DNA from: Bacteroidales bacterium CF | GTDB taxonomy: Bacteria > Bacteroidota > Bacteroidia > Bacteroidales > UBA932 | Length of the DNA stretch: 64,000 bases | NCBI GenBank assembly: GCA_000473305.1 | Contig: CP006772.1 | Span: forward strand, 372,001-436,000 | Direction of reading: 5' to 3' | Part shown: in pieces, positions 8,066 to 14,951 of the stretch | Position numbering within the stretch: the stretch's first letter is position 1 | Layout of the letters: each line of letters opens with the position of its first letter | Notes under the pieces: model-generated | Databases searched by the model: none | What the model saw: the letters and a program-made list of their open reading frames with translations, nothing else | Told to the model about the DNA's origin: nothing | Position numbers and translations under genes: made by a program

Positions 8066-9523
8066 ATGAGTATTGCTAATTTAAATCCGACTAGGGTCTG
8101 GAAACATTTTGAATCCCTGACCCAGATTCCTCGTCCTTCAAAAAAAGAGGCCAAGGCAGTCGCTTTTCTTGAAAACTACGGTAAGAGCCTTGGTCTTGAG
8201 ACAATCAAGGATGAATTGGGAAACATTATTATCCGCAAACCTGCGACAAAAGGTATGGAGAACCGTAAGGGTATCATACTACAGGCTCATATCGACATGG
8301 TTCCTCAAAAGAACAGTGACAAGGTTCATGATTTTGAGAAGGATTCTATACAGACAAGGGTAGTTGACGAGTGGGTATATGCAACAGGAACAACTCTTGG
8401 AGCCGATAATGGCATGGGAGTTGCCGTTGCGATGGCTGTTCTTGAGGCAAAGGATCTTGTACACGGTCCGATAGAGGTTCTTATCACAGTTGATGAAGAG
8501 ACCGGAATGACCGGCGCAAGAGGGCTGAAACACGGGATTCTTAAAGGGGATATTCTGATAAACCTTGATTCGGAAGATGAGGGTGAACTTTATGTAGGTT
8601 GCGCCGGCGGACTTGACGCTACTGCAACTTTCAAATATACAACAGTTGCCGTTCCTGCAGACTACGTAGGTCTTGACCTTGCGATTACAGGTATGAAGGG
8701 TGGCCACTCCGGAATGGATATAGTACTGGGCCGCGGAAATGCAAACAAGGCTTTAGTGAGAATTTTACTCCCGCTTATCGAAAAGGCTGATGCCATGATA
8801 TCTTCATTTGAAGGAGGCTCATTGAGAAATGCAATACCCAGAGAGTCTTTTGCAACCATAGCTGTTCCGGAGTCCAAGGTTGCCACTGCAAAGAAGATTG
8901 TCAGCAAACATTTCAAAGAGATGAAATCGGAGCTTTCTGCCCACGAGCCAACCCTCAATGTGGAGATTAAAGCTGCCAAGAAACCGGCCAAAGCAATCGA
9001 TCCTGTTGTTGCAACAAAGGCTGTGAAAGCGATTTACGCTTGCCCTAACGGAGTGGAGCGTATGAGTGATGCTATGCCTGGTCTGGTAGAAACCTCCAAT
9101 AATCTTGCGATTGTTAAGAGTGGTAACGGAAAGATAGATATCAAATGTCTTATGAGAAGCTCTGTTGATTCAGCAAAAGATGTTTATGCAAGTTCTCTCA
9201 AGTCTGTATTTGACCTTGCCGGAGCAGAGGTTAAGCTTACAGGCGGATATCCGGGATGGAAACCAAATATGGATTCCGACATTCTTGCAACGATGAAGAC
9301 TATTTACAAGAAACTTTACGGCAAGGAACCTGAGGTGAAGGCTATCCATGCAGGTCTTGAGTGCGGTATTCTCGGCGGTACCTATCCTAACTGGGATATG
9401 ATATCATGCGGCCCGACCATCAGATCTCCTCACTCACCGGATGAAAGAGTTAACATCAACACTGTCGAGAAGTGGTGGAACTACATTGTTGCAGTTCTGA
9501 AAGATGCTCCCGTGAAAAAATAA
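8066..9523 (+). CDS. pepD: Aminoacyl-histidine dipeptidase PepD (M20)
   Basis: 485 residues, the family length. Metal-binding motifs of the M20 zinc peptidases are in order: LQAHIDMVPQK, TLGADNGMGVAVA, DEETGMTGARG and LNLDSEDEGEL-like LDSEDEG; the last ligand His is in SPHSPDERV near the C-terminus. The insertion between about residues 200 and 400 is the lid/dimerisation domain with GGHSGMDI. It cleaves Xaa-His and other dipeptides in the cytoplasm. No signal peptide. It is followed by a promoter and the rpsF operon. Confidence 0.93.
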   Translation: MSIANLNPTRVWKHFESLTQIPRPSKKEAKAVAFLENYGKSLGLETIKDELGNIIIRKPATKGMENRKGIILQAHIDMVPQKNSDKVHDFEKDSIQTRVVDEWVYATGTTLGADNGMGVAVAMAVLEAKDLVHGPIEVLITVDEETGMTGARGLKHGILKGDILINLDSEDEGELYVGCAGGLDATATFKYTTVAVPADYVGLDLAITGMKGGHSGMDIVLGRGNANKALVRILLPLIEKADAMISSFEGGSLRNAIPRESFATIAVPESKVATAKKIVSKHFKEMKSELSAHEPTLNVEIKAAKKPAKAIDPVVATKAVKAIYACPNGVERMSDAMPGLVETSNNLAIVKSGNGKIDIKCLMRSSVDSAKDVYASSLKSVFDLAGAEVKLTGGYPGWKPNMDSDILATMKTIYKKLYGKEPEVKAIHAGLECGILGGTYPNWDMISCGPTIRSPHSPDERVNINTVEKWWNYIVAVLKDAPVKK

Positions 9524-9554
9524 TTTGCTGAAGTGTAATTATTTTATATCTTTG
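9524..9554 (+). promoter_or_regulatory. Promoter of the rpsF-rpsR-rplI operon
   Basis: TTTG at 9524-9527 and TATCTTTG at 9547-9554 with 19 bases between them, an almost ideal Bacteroidetes promoter, about 38 bases before the rpsF start. Confidence 0.8.
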
Positions 9555-9591
9555 CAGCCCTTTTATAATATAATATTAATTTACAAAGAGT

Positions 9592-9936
9592 ATGTTAAAA
9601 CAGTACGAAACCGTTTTCATTGCAACTCCCGTTTTATCTGAGGTTCAGATAAAGGAAGCGGTAAAGAAGTTTCGTGACTTTATCACCGATAACGAAGGTG
9701 AGATCGTTTACGAAGAAGACTGGGGCCTCAGAAAGCTGGCTTACCCTATCCAAAAGAAAACCACAGGTTTTTATCATCTGATTGAGTTCAAGGCTGATCC
9801 TACATTGATCGCTAAGCTCGAGATTCAGTATCGTCGCGATGAGCGCATTATCCGTTTCCTTACATTTGCTATGGACAAACATTCAGTAGCTTATGCAGAG
9901 AAAAAACGTGCAAACAAAGCAGAAACTAAAAACTAA
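9592..9936 (+). CDS. rpsF: 30S ribosomal protein bS6
   Basis: 114 residues. The N-terminus [16 protein letters not shown] and the block [26 protein letters not shown] are typical of bS6, which binds bS18 and 16S rRNA on the platform of the small subunit. First gene of a three-gene ribosomal operon; a strong promoter box lies just upstream. Unlike the next two genes it has no visible Shine-Dalgarno, only an A-rich leader, as is common in this phylum. Confidence 0.97.
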   Translation: MLKQYETVFIATPVLSEVQIKEAVKKFRDFITDNEGEIVYEEDWGLRKLAYPIQKKTTGFYHLIEFKADPTLIAKLEIQYRRDERIIRFLTFAMDKHSVAYAEKKRANKAETKN

Positions 9937-9946
9937 GGAGGAGGAG
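9937..9946 (+). promoter_or_regulatory. Very strong Shine-Dalgarno before rpsR
   Basis: GGAGGAGGAG right after the rpsF stop (9934-9936), ending two bases before the rpsR ATG at 9949. It is fully complementary to the CCTCC near the 3' end of the 16S gene in this window (58511-58515). Most genes here lack such a sequence. Confidence 0.9.
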
Positions 9947-9948
9947 TC

Positions 9949-10218
9949 ATGTCAAGTCAAAACAATGAAATACGCTATCTGAACCCACCAACTGTGGAAG
10001 TTAAGAAAAAGAAGTACTGCCGCTTCAAAAAAGCCGGCATCAAGTACGTGGACTACAAAGACGCTGAGTTTCTAAAGAGATTCCTTAACGAGCAGGGTAA
10101 GATTTTACCAAGGCGCCTTACCGGAACTTCTCTGAAATTCCAGAAGAAGGTGTCTCAGGCAGTCAAGCGCGCAAGGCATCTTGCTTTATTGCCTTATGTA
10201 ACAGATTTATTGAAATAA
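9949..10218 (+). CDS. rpsR: 30S ribosomal protein bS18
   Basis: 89 residues. [26 protein letters not shown] followed by [34 protein letters not shown] is the bS18 core. The protein pairs with bS6 on the platform next to the 3' end of 16S rRNA. It starts 12 bases after rpsF behind an exceptionally strong Shine-Dalgarno sequence, which suggests translational control different from its neighbours. A single Cys (YCRF) is present; the other zinc-type cysteines of some bS18 proteins are absent. Confidence 0.97.
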   Translation: MSSQNNEIRYLNPPTVEVKKKKYCRFKKAGIKYVDYKDAEFLKRFLNEQGKILPRRLTGTSLKFQKKVSQAVKRARHLALLPYVTDLLK

Positions 10219-10234
10219 GCTTAGGAGAATTGTT

Positions 10235-10687
10235 ATGGAAATTATACTGAAACAAGATGTTCCCAATCTGGGTCATAAAGACGATATAGTAACCGTGCGT
10301 AACGGTTATGCTGCCAACTACCTGATTCCGCAAGGATTTGCTGTTATGGCAACTTCTTCTGCAAAAAAGGTACATGCCGAGAACCTCAGACAGAGAGCTC
10401 ACAAAGAGGCAAAAATCAGAGAAGAGGCTGCCGCACTGGCTGCCAAACTCGAAGGTTTGCAGGTTAAGCTCGCTACAAAGGTAAGTTCTACCGGTAAGAT
10501 ATTCGGATCGATTAACAATATTCAGGTTGCTGAGGCTCTCGCCAATCTGGGTTATGAGATTGACCGCAGAAATATCACTATAGTCGGTGAAGAAAATGTC
10601 AAGGAGGTCGGGGTTTACGAAGCAACTGTAAAGTGCCATCGTGAAATCAAGGCAAATATAAAAATTGAAGTAGTAGGAGAGGAGTAA
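10235..10687 (+). CDS. rplI: 50S ribosomal protein bL9
   Basis: 150 residues. The N-terminal domain begins MEIILKQDVPNLGHKDDIVTVRNGYAANYLIPQGFAV, the bL9 signature; a long connecting helix (about 45-75) leads to the C-terminal rRNA-binding domain with GKIFGSI. Last gene of the rpsF operon, with AGGAGA (10223-10228) as ribosome-binding site 6 bases before the start. Its stop codon lies within the loop of the terminator hairpin. Confidence 0.97.
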   Translation: MEIILKQDVPNLGHKDDIVTVRNGYAANYLIPQGFAVMATSSAKKVHAENLRQRAHKEAKIREEAAALAAKLEGLQVKLATKVSSTGKIFGSINNIQVAEALANLGYEIDRRNITIVGEENVKEVGVYEATVKCHREIKANIKIEVVGEE

Positions 10688-10702
10688 AATCCTCTCTTCT
10701 TT
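10677..10702 (+). terminator. Terminator of the rpsF operon
   Basis: A 7-bp stem (GAGAGGA with TCCTCTC, 10677-10683 and 10690-10696) overlaps the last codons and stop of rplI and is followed by TTCTTTT. Confidence 0.7.
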
Positions 10703-10725
10703 TATACTTCATTTGTGTTTAAATA

Positions 10726-10757
10726 TTTGGTTGGTCTTTTTTTTAGTTATATCTTTG
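10726..10757 (+). promoter_or_regulatory. Promoter of the first OmpA-like gene
   Basis: TTTG at 10726-10729 and TATCTTTG at 10750-10757, spaced 20 bases, 50 bases before the start codon. Confidence 0.75.
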
Positions 10758-10806
10758 TTATAACTATTACTTATTTGGATTATTAAACTTTTAAACAAAA
10801 ATTTAT

Positions 10807-11976
10807 ATGAAGAAAATTCTTACTTTGGTCATGATGCTCGCGGTTGTGTCTGTATTTGCACAACAGCAAGAGACAAAAACCGATGTAAAGTATAACCAAT
10901 ACCTTACTAATGGTTTTTGGGACAATTGGTTTATTGGTGTAGGTGGTGGTGCTCAGGTTTATTTCGGAGAGCACGACGGTGCAATTGATTTAGGAGACCG
11001 TATTGCTCCTGCATTTGACATAACATTAGGAAAGTGGATTACTCCACTATTCGGAGTTCGCGGTCAATTTGCCGGTATCGGCGTTAAAGGAGGAATGGTT
11101 CAGAACAGAGGTCATTTTATTGAGGAAGCCTATGACGGATGTGCTAACTGCTATACTGAGAAATTCAATATGTTCAATCTTCACGGTGATTTTCTGTGGA
11201 ACATTTCAAACACTCTTGGCGGTTACAGGACTGACCGTACATGGTCATTTATCCCTTTTGCAGGTTTTGGCTGGGCTAAATCATGGAAAAAGGATGTAAA
11301 TCCGCAATACAACGAGGTTGGTGCAACCGTAGGTCTTATCAATAAGATTCGTCTTTCAGATGCAGTTGATTTCAACATCGAGCTTAAAGCACTTCTTGTA
11401 AACGACAGATTTGACGGTTATGAGGTAGGACAGGGTATTGAGGAACTTACAACAGCAACCGTAGGATTTGCATACAACTTTATGAAACGTGATTTTACAA
11501 AATATGTAAAACCTGTTCCATGTGATTATACTCCTTATACAAGCAAGATTTCTGATCTGGAGAAGAAAATTGCCGATGCTGATGCAAAAGCATCTCAATT
11601 GGCAAACGATCTAAATGCAGAAAAGGCAAAAGGTCCTAAGATCATTACCAATACAGAGTATCTTGCAGGTAAGATGGCTGTTTGGTTCCCGATTAACGGA
11701 ACAAAACTCACAGACAAAGATCTTATCAACTTGGGAGACTACGCTGAAGTGATTAAGAAATCAGGTCTGACTTACAAGATTTCAGGCTATGCTGACAAAC
11801 AGACTGGCAGCAAGAAGGTTAACCAGAAACTTAGCGAACAACGTGCAAACAAAGTTTACGATGCACTCGTGAATAAATTCGGCGTTGATCCTGCAAAATT
11901 GGAGAAAGTCGCTAACGGAGATCAACAACAACCTTACGGAAAAGCTCCGCTTAATCGCGTAGTTGTTATCGAATAA
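10807..11976 (+). CDS. OmpA-family outer membrane protein, paralogue 1
   Basis: 389 residues. Signal peptide 1-19 (ending VFAQQ). Residues 20-230 look like an eight-strand beta-barrel (TNGFWDNWFIGVGGGAQVYFGEHD, ending GFAYNFMKRDFTKY). A Pro-rich hinge PVPCDYTPYTSKI and a coiled-coil (about 245-275) lead to an OmpA C-terminal peptidoglycan-binding domain (about 290-389) with GYADKQTG and NQKLSEQRANKVYDALV. This would tether the outer membrane to the cell wall. First of three adjacent paralogues; has its own promoter and terminator. Confidence 0.92.
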   Translation: MKKILTLVMMLAVVSVFAQQQETKTDVKYNQYLTNGFWDNWFIGVGGGAQVYFGEHDGAIDLGDRIAPAFDITLGKWITPLFGVRGQFAGIGVKGGMVQNRGHFIEEAYDGCANCYTEKFNMFNLHGDFLWNISNTLGGYRTDRTWSFIPFAGFGWAKSWKKDVNPQYNEVGATVGLINKIRLSDAVDFNIELKALLVNDRFDGYEVGQGIEELTTATVGFAYNFMKRDFTKYVKPVPCDYTPYTSKISDLEKKIADADAKASQLANDLNAEKAKGPKIITNTEYLAGKMAVWFPINGTKLTDKDLINLGDYAEVIKKSGLTYKISGYADKQTGSKKVNQKLSEQRANKVYDALVNKFGVDPAKLEKVANGDQQQPYGKAPLNRVVVIE

Positions 11977-11995
11977 ACGTAAAGTATTAATAATG

Positions 11996-12024
11996 AAGCC
12001 CGTCTGAGCGATGGGCTTTTTTTT
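11996..12024 (+). terminator. Terminator after OmpA paralogue 1
   Basis: Stem AAGCCC (11996-12001) with GGGCTT (12013-12018), then eight T residues to 12024. Confidence 0.85.
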
Positions 12025-12034
12025 ACAATTATTT

Positions 12035-12066
12035 TTTGCCAGTTATGCAAAAAATAGTTAACTTTC
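12035..12066 (+). promoter_or_regulatory. Probable promoter of OmpA paralogue 2
   Basis: TTTG (12035-12038) and TAACTTTC (12059-12066), 20 bases apart; the -7 box differs from TAnnTTTG only in its last base. Confidence 0.5.
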
Positions 12067-12086
12067 ACACAATAAACCGGATGATT

Positions 12087-13217
12087 ATGAAAAAAAGTAT
12101 TTTAACCTTGGTGTTTTTGATGTTCGCAGGGGCTATTTTCGCCCAGGAACAGGCAAAGAGGGGGCCGTTTCTGACTAACGGGTTCTGGGACAACTGGTTC
12201 ATATCTGCAGGAGTCGGAGGAAATTTATACGTTGGAGAGAATGATGATCAAATCTCAATAGGTGACAGAATCTCAACAGCAGTAGATATATCGCTTGGTA
12301 AATGGTTCACACCTTATTCTGGTCTCAGATTCCAGTATGCCGGTATAGATGCTAAAGGTTACGGCCCAAATGCACTTTATGCGGACAACAACGGAAATGA
12401 ATCTTTTAATGTGATGAATCTTCATGCCGATTATATGCTCAATCTCTCAAATGTTATAGGAGGATATAAGGAGAACAGGTTCTGGCAGTTTGTACCATAC
12501 GTTGGTGCAGGATGGGCAAAATCATGGAAGAAGGATGTTAATCCTCAGTACAACGAAGTTGGTTTTGCCTGGGGTTTGGTTAACAAACTAAGACTTTCTG
12601 ATGCCATTGATGCAAACCTTGAACTAAGAGCACTTTATGTAAACCAGCGTTTCGAAGGAACAACAGGTGGCAGACGCGGTGAGGGTATGGCATCAGCTAC
12701 TGTCGGACTCACATATAAATTTAACAGACGTGATTTTACAACATATGTTGAACCGGTACCTTGCGACTACACTCCTTATACTACCAAAATTTCAGATCTT
12801 GAACAAAAAATTGCCAATGCTGACGCTAAAGCAAAGAAACTTGCTTCAGATTTGAATATTGAGAAGAACAAAGCTCCGCAAGTAGTTACAAATACTGAGT
12901 ATCTTTCAGGTAAAATGTCAGTATGGTTCCAGATTAACAGTTCTAAGATATCTACTACAGATATGGTTAACTTAGGTTTCTATGCCGAGATGATGAAGAA
13001 ATCCGGAGAAAACTACAAGATTATGGGTTCAGCCGATAAAGAGACAGGAAACAAGAAAATTAATCAAAAACTGAGTGAGCAACGTGCAAAGAATGTGTAT
13101 GATGCTTTGGTTAATAAATTTGGTGTTAATCCTTCTCAGTTAGAGATTATTGCAAAGGGTGACACAGACGAACCATATAACAAGCCGGTACTTAACAGGG
13201 TTGTTGTTATTGAATAG
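12087..13217 (+). CDS. OmpA-family outer membrane protein, paralogue 2
   Basis: 376 residues from the chosen ATG (MKKSILTLVFLMFAGAIFAQE), which begins a normal signal peptide. A reading frame open further upstream to 12036 would put 17 polar residues before it and is less likely. Same architecture as its neighbour: barrel starting FLTNGFWDNWFISAGVGGNLYVGEND, hinge PVPCDYTPYTTKI, short coiled coil, then an OmpA-like domain with GSADKETG and NQKLSEQRAKNVYDALV. Highly similar to paralogue 1, especially in the C-terminal half, so a recent tandem duplication is likely. Independent promoter and terminator. Confidence 0.92.
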   Translation: MKKSILTLVFLMFAGAIFAQEQAKRGPFLTNGFWDNWFISAGVGGNLYVGENDDQISIGDRISTAVDISLGKWFTPYSGLRFQYAGIDAKGYGPNALYADNNGNESFNVMNLHADYMLNLSNVIGGYKENRFWQFVPYVGAGWAKSWKKDVNPQYNEVGFAWGLVNKLRLSDAIDANLELRALYVNQRFEGTTGGRRGEGMASATVGLTYKFNRRDFTTYVEPVPCDYTPYTTKISDLEQKIANADAKAKKLASDLNIEKNKAPQVVTNTEYLSGKMSVWFQINSSKISTTDMVNLGFYAEMMKKSGENYKIMGSADKETGNKKINQKLSEQRAKNVYDALVNKFGVNPSQLEIIAKGDTDEPYNKPVLNRVVVIE

Positions 13218-13236
13218 GTATATAAGCTTCAATAAT

Positions 13237-13272
13237 AGAGGGTGCGAAATATTCGTGCCCTCTTTTATTTTT
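13237..13272 (+). terminator. Terminator after OmpA paralogue 2
   Basis: AGAGGGTGCG pairs with CGTGCCCTCT (two G-T pairs), followed by TTTATTTTT. Confidence 0.8.
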
Positions 13273-13283
13273 GGCACTATCTG

Positions 13284-13314
13284 TTGGCGGTTATATATTT
13301 ATTTATTACTTTTC
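13284..13314 (+). promoter_or_regulatory. Probable promoter of OmpA paralogue 3
   Basis: TTG (13284-13286) and TACTTTTC (13307-13314), 20 bases apart; again TAnnTTT followed by C, as at paralogue 2. Confidence 0.45.
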
Positions 13315-13334
13315 GCAGCAAATACCTAATTATT

Positions 13335-14468
13335 ATGAAAAAAGAATTTTTGACACTCGTTTTATTATTGGTTACCCCCATCTTGTTCGCTCAAAAAGAG
13401 GTAACAAGAGGCCCTTTTGTGACAAATGGCTTTGGAGATAACTGGTTTGTCTCTGTGGGTTTTGGAGGCAATGTTTATGCAGGAGAGAATGACAGCGAAC
13501 TGGGGTTGGGAGACCGTATTTCCACAGCACTTGATATAACTTTAGGCAAGTGGCTTACTCCTTCAATGGGTTTACGAATCCAATATGCCGGATTAAGTGC
13601 TAAGGGAAAAGCTACTGCCAATTCTATGTTTGCAGATGCACTGGGAAATGAGAAGTTTAATATTATGAATCTCCATGCGGATTATATGTTGAATATTAAT
13701 AATGCATTTTTCGGATACAGGGCAGACAGGACATGGGAACTTATACCATTCCTCGGTTTTGGTTGGGCACAAGCTACTAAATCGGGTGTTGACTCTAAGA
13801 GCAATGAGTTGGCAGCTTCTGCCGGCCTGCTAAACAAGTTCCGTTTATCTGACGCTGTTGATTTTAATCTCGAACTCAGAGGTATGATGGCCAATCAAAG
13901 GCTAGATGGTGTTGAGGGTGGTACAAGAGCTGAAGGAATGGCCTCTGCAACCGTAGGTTTCTCTTATAAGTTCGGAAAAAGGACTTTTGAGCCAAAAGAG
14001 GAGAGGTTTATCCCGGATTATTCACCATACACAAATAAAATATCGGAGCTAGAGAAACAGATAACAGACGAGAAGATTCAAAAGAAGGCAATCCTTGATG
14101 AGCTGAACCAGGAGAGGAGCAAAGCTCCTGAGACTATCGCAAAAATAGAGTATCTCTCATATCCTCTCTCAGTCTATTTTGCTGTTGGTAGTTCAAAAGT
14201 TCCTCATGAAGATCTGTTTAACCTTAACAACTATGCCGAGATAATAAAGAAATCCGGAAAGTTATTCAAAATATTAGGCTCTCCTGATAAGCTTACCGGT
14301 AATCCTAATACAAACAAAAAGCTGAGTGAAGATAGAGCAAGTGCAGTATATGAGGCTTTGGTATATAAGTTCGGAGTAAATCCTAAGCAACTTGAGATTG
14401 TTGACAAGCCGGATCCGGGCAAGAGTCTTGATGTTACTGTTATAGGCAGAGCTGTTATTTTTGAATAA
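13335..14468 (+). CDS. OmpA-family outer membrane protein, paralogue 3
   Basis: 377 residues from ATG 13335 (MKKEFLTLVLLLVTPILFAQK, a signal peptide). An in-frame GTG at 13242 would add 31 residues before it, overlap the terminator of paralogue 2 and is rejected. Barrel starts FVTNGFGDNWFVSVGFGGNVYAGEND. The hinge has changed to PKEERFIPDYSPYTNKI, without the Cys shared by the other two. The C-terminal OmpA-like domain keeps GSPDKLTG and NKKLSEDRASAVYEALV but is the most divergent of the three. It ends GRAVIFE. The gene is followed by the BlaI promoter. Confidence 0.9.
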   Translation: MKKEFLTLVLLLVTPILFAQKEVTRGPFVTNGFGDNWFVSVGFGGNVYAGENDSELGLGDRISTALDITLGKWLTPSMGLRIQYAGLSAKGKATANSMFADALGNEKFNIMNLHADYMLNINNAFFGYRADRTWELIPFLGFGWAQATKSGVDSKSNELAASAGLLNKFRLSDAVDFNLELRGMMANQRLDGVEGGTRAEGMASATVGFSYKFGKRTFEPKEERFIPDYSPYTNKISELEKQITDEKIQKKAILDELNQERSKAPETIAKIEYLSYPLSVYFAVGSSKVPHEDLFNLNNYAEIIKKSGKLFKILGSPDKLTGNPNTNKKLSEDRASAVYEALVYKFGVNPKQLEIVDKPDPGKSLDVTVIGRAVIFE

Positions 14469-14486
14469 CGATACATAAATAAGCAC

Positions 14487-14545
14487 AACTAAATAGATTA
14501 GTTTAGTAACTATAAAATATAGTTGCACAACTAAAATTAATAGTT
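14487..14545. promoter_or_regulatory. Candidate operator: three AACTA...TAGTT inverted repeats
   Basis: Three perfect inverted repeats in 59 bases: AACTAA/TTAGTT (14487-14492, 14498-14503), AACTATA/TATAGTT (14508-14514, 14518-14524) and AACTA/TAGTT (14529-14533, 14541-14545). The 11-mer GCACAACTAAA also occurs twice, 42 bases apart. They surround the promoter of the blaI-like gene and would suit a dimeric winged-helix repressor. Confidence 0.6.
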
Positions 14546-14552
14546 ATATTTG
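14523..14552 (+). promoter_or_regulatory. Promoter of the blaI-M56 pair
   Basis: TTG at 14523-14525 and TATATTTG at 14545-14552, 19 bases apart, lying within the inverted-repeat cluster, so bound repressor would block it. Confidence 0.7.
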
Positions 14553-14571
14553 TATTGTAATCCATCAGACA

Positions 14572-14946
14572 ATGGCAACAATACATAAATTAACGGTTAA
14601 GGAAGAGGAGATAATGTCTCGCTTCTGGGAAAAAGGGGCTCTTTTTGTAAGAGAGCTCCTTGATTTTTATACAGATAACAAGCCTCATTTCAACACTTTG
14701 TCTACAATTGTGAGAGGTTTGGAAGAGAAGGGGTTTCTTAATCATCACTCCTTCGGAAACACATACCAGTACTATCCGGTAATCTCCAGGGACGATTATA
14801 AAAAAGGCGCCCTGGACAATGTCGTAAGAAAGTATTTCAAGAGCTCATATCTCGGAGTTGTCTCATCTCTTATCGAAGAGGAGGAGGTCTCGCTGGAAGA
14901 TCTGAAGAAGCTTATAAGACAGGTTGAGGAATCATCTAAAAAATAG
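14572..14946 (+). CDS. BlaI/MecI/CopY-family transcriptional repressor
   Basis: 124 residues. LTVKEEEIMSRFWEKGALFVRELLDFY begins the winged helix, with LSTIVRGLEEKGFLNHHSFGNTYQYYPVISRDDYKK as recognition helix and wing (about 38-75). The C-terminal helices (85-124) form the dimer. The family represses its own operon until cleaved or displaced by a signal from a partner M56 sensor, which here follows 5 bases downstream. Inverted repeats over the promoter are probable operators. Nothing links it directly to beta-lactam resistance; many Bacteroidetes have such pairs. Confidence 0.92.
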   Translation: MATIHKLTVKEEEIMSRFWEKGALFVRELLDFYTDNKPHFNTLSTIVRGLEEKGFLNHHSFGNTYQYYPVISRDDYKKGALDNVVRKYFKSSYLGVVSSLIEEEEVSLEDLKKLIRQVEESSKK

Positions 14947-14951
14947 AAGAA

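Noticed and set aside
13242-13334. Upstream GTG start for the third OmpA-like protein.
   Set aside because: It would overlap the preceding terminator and place 31 residues before a normal signal peptide.
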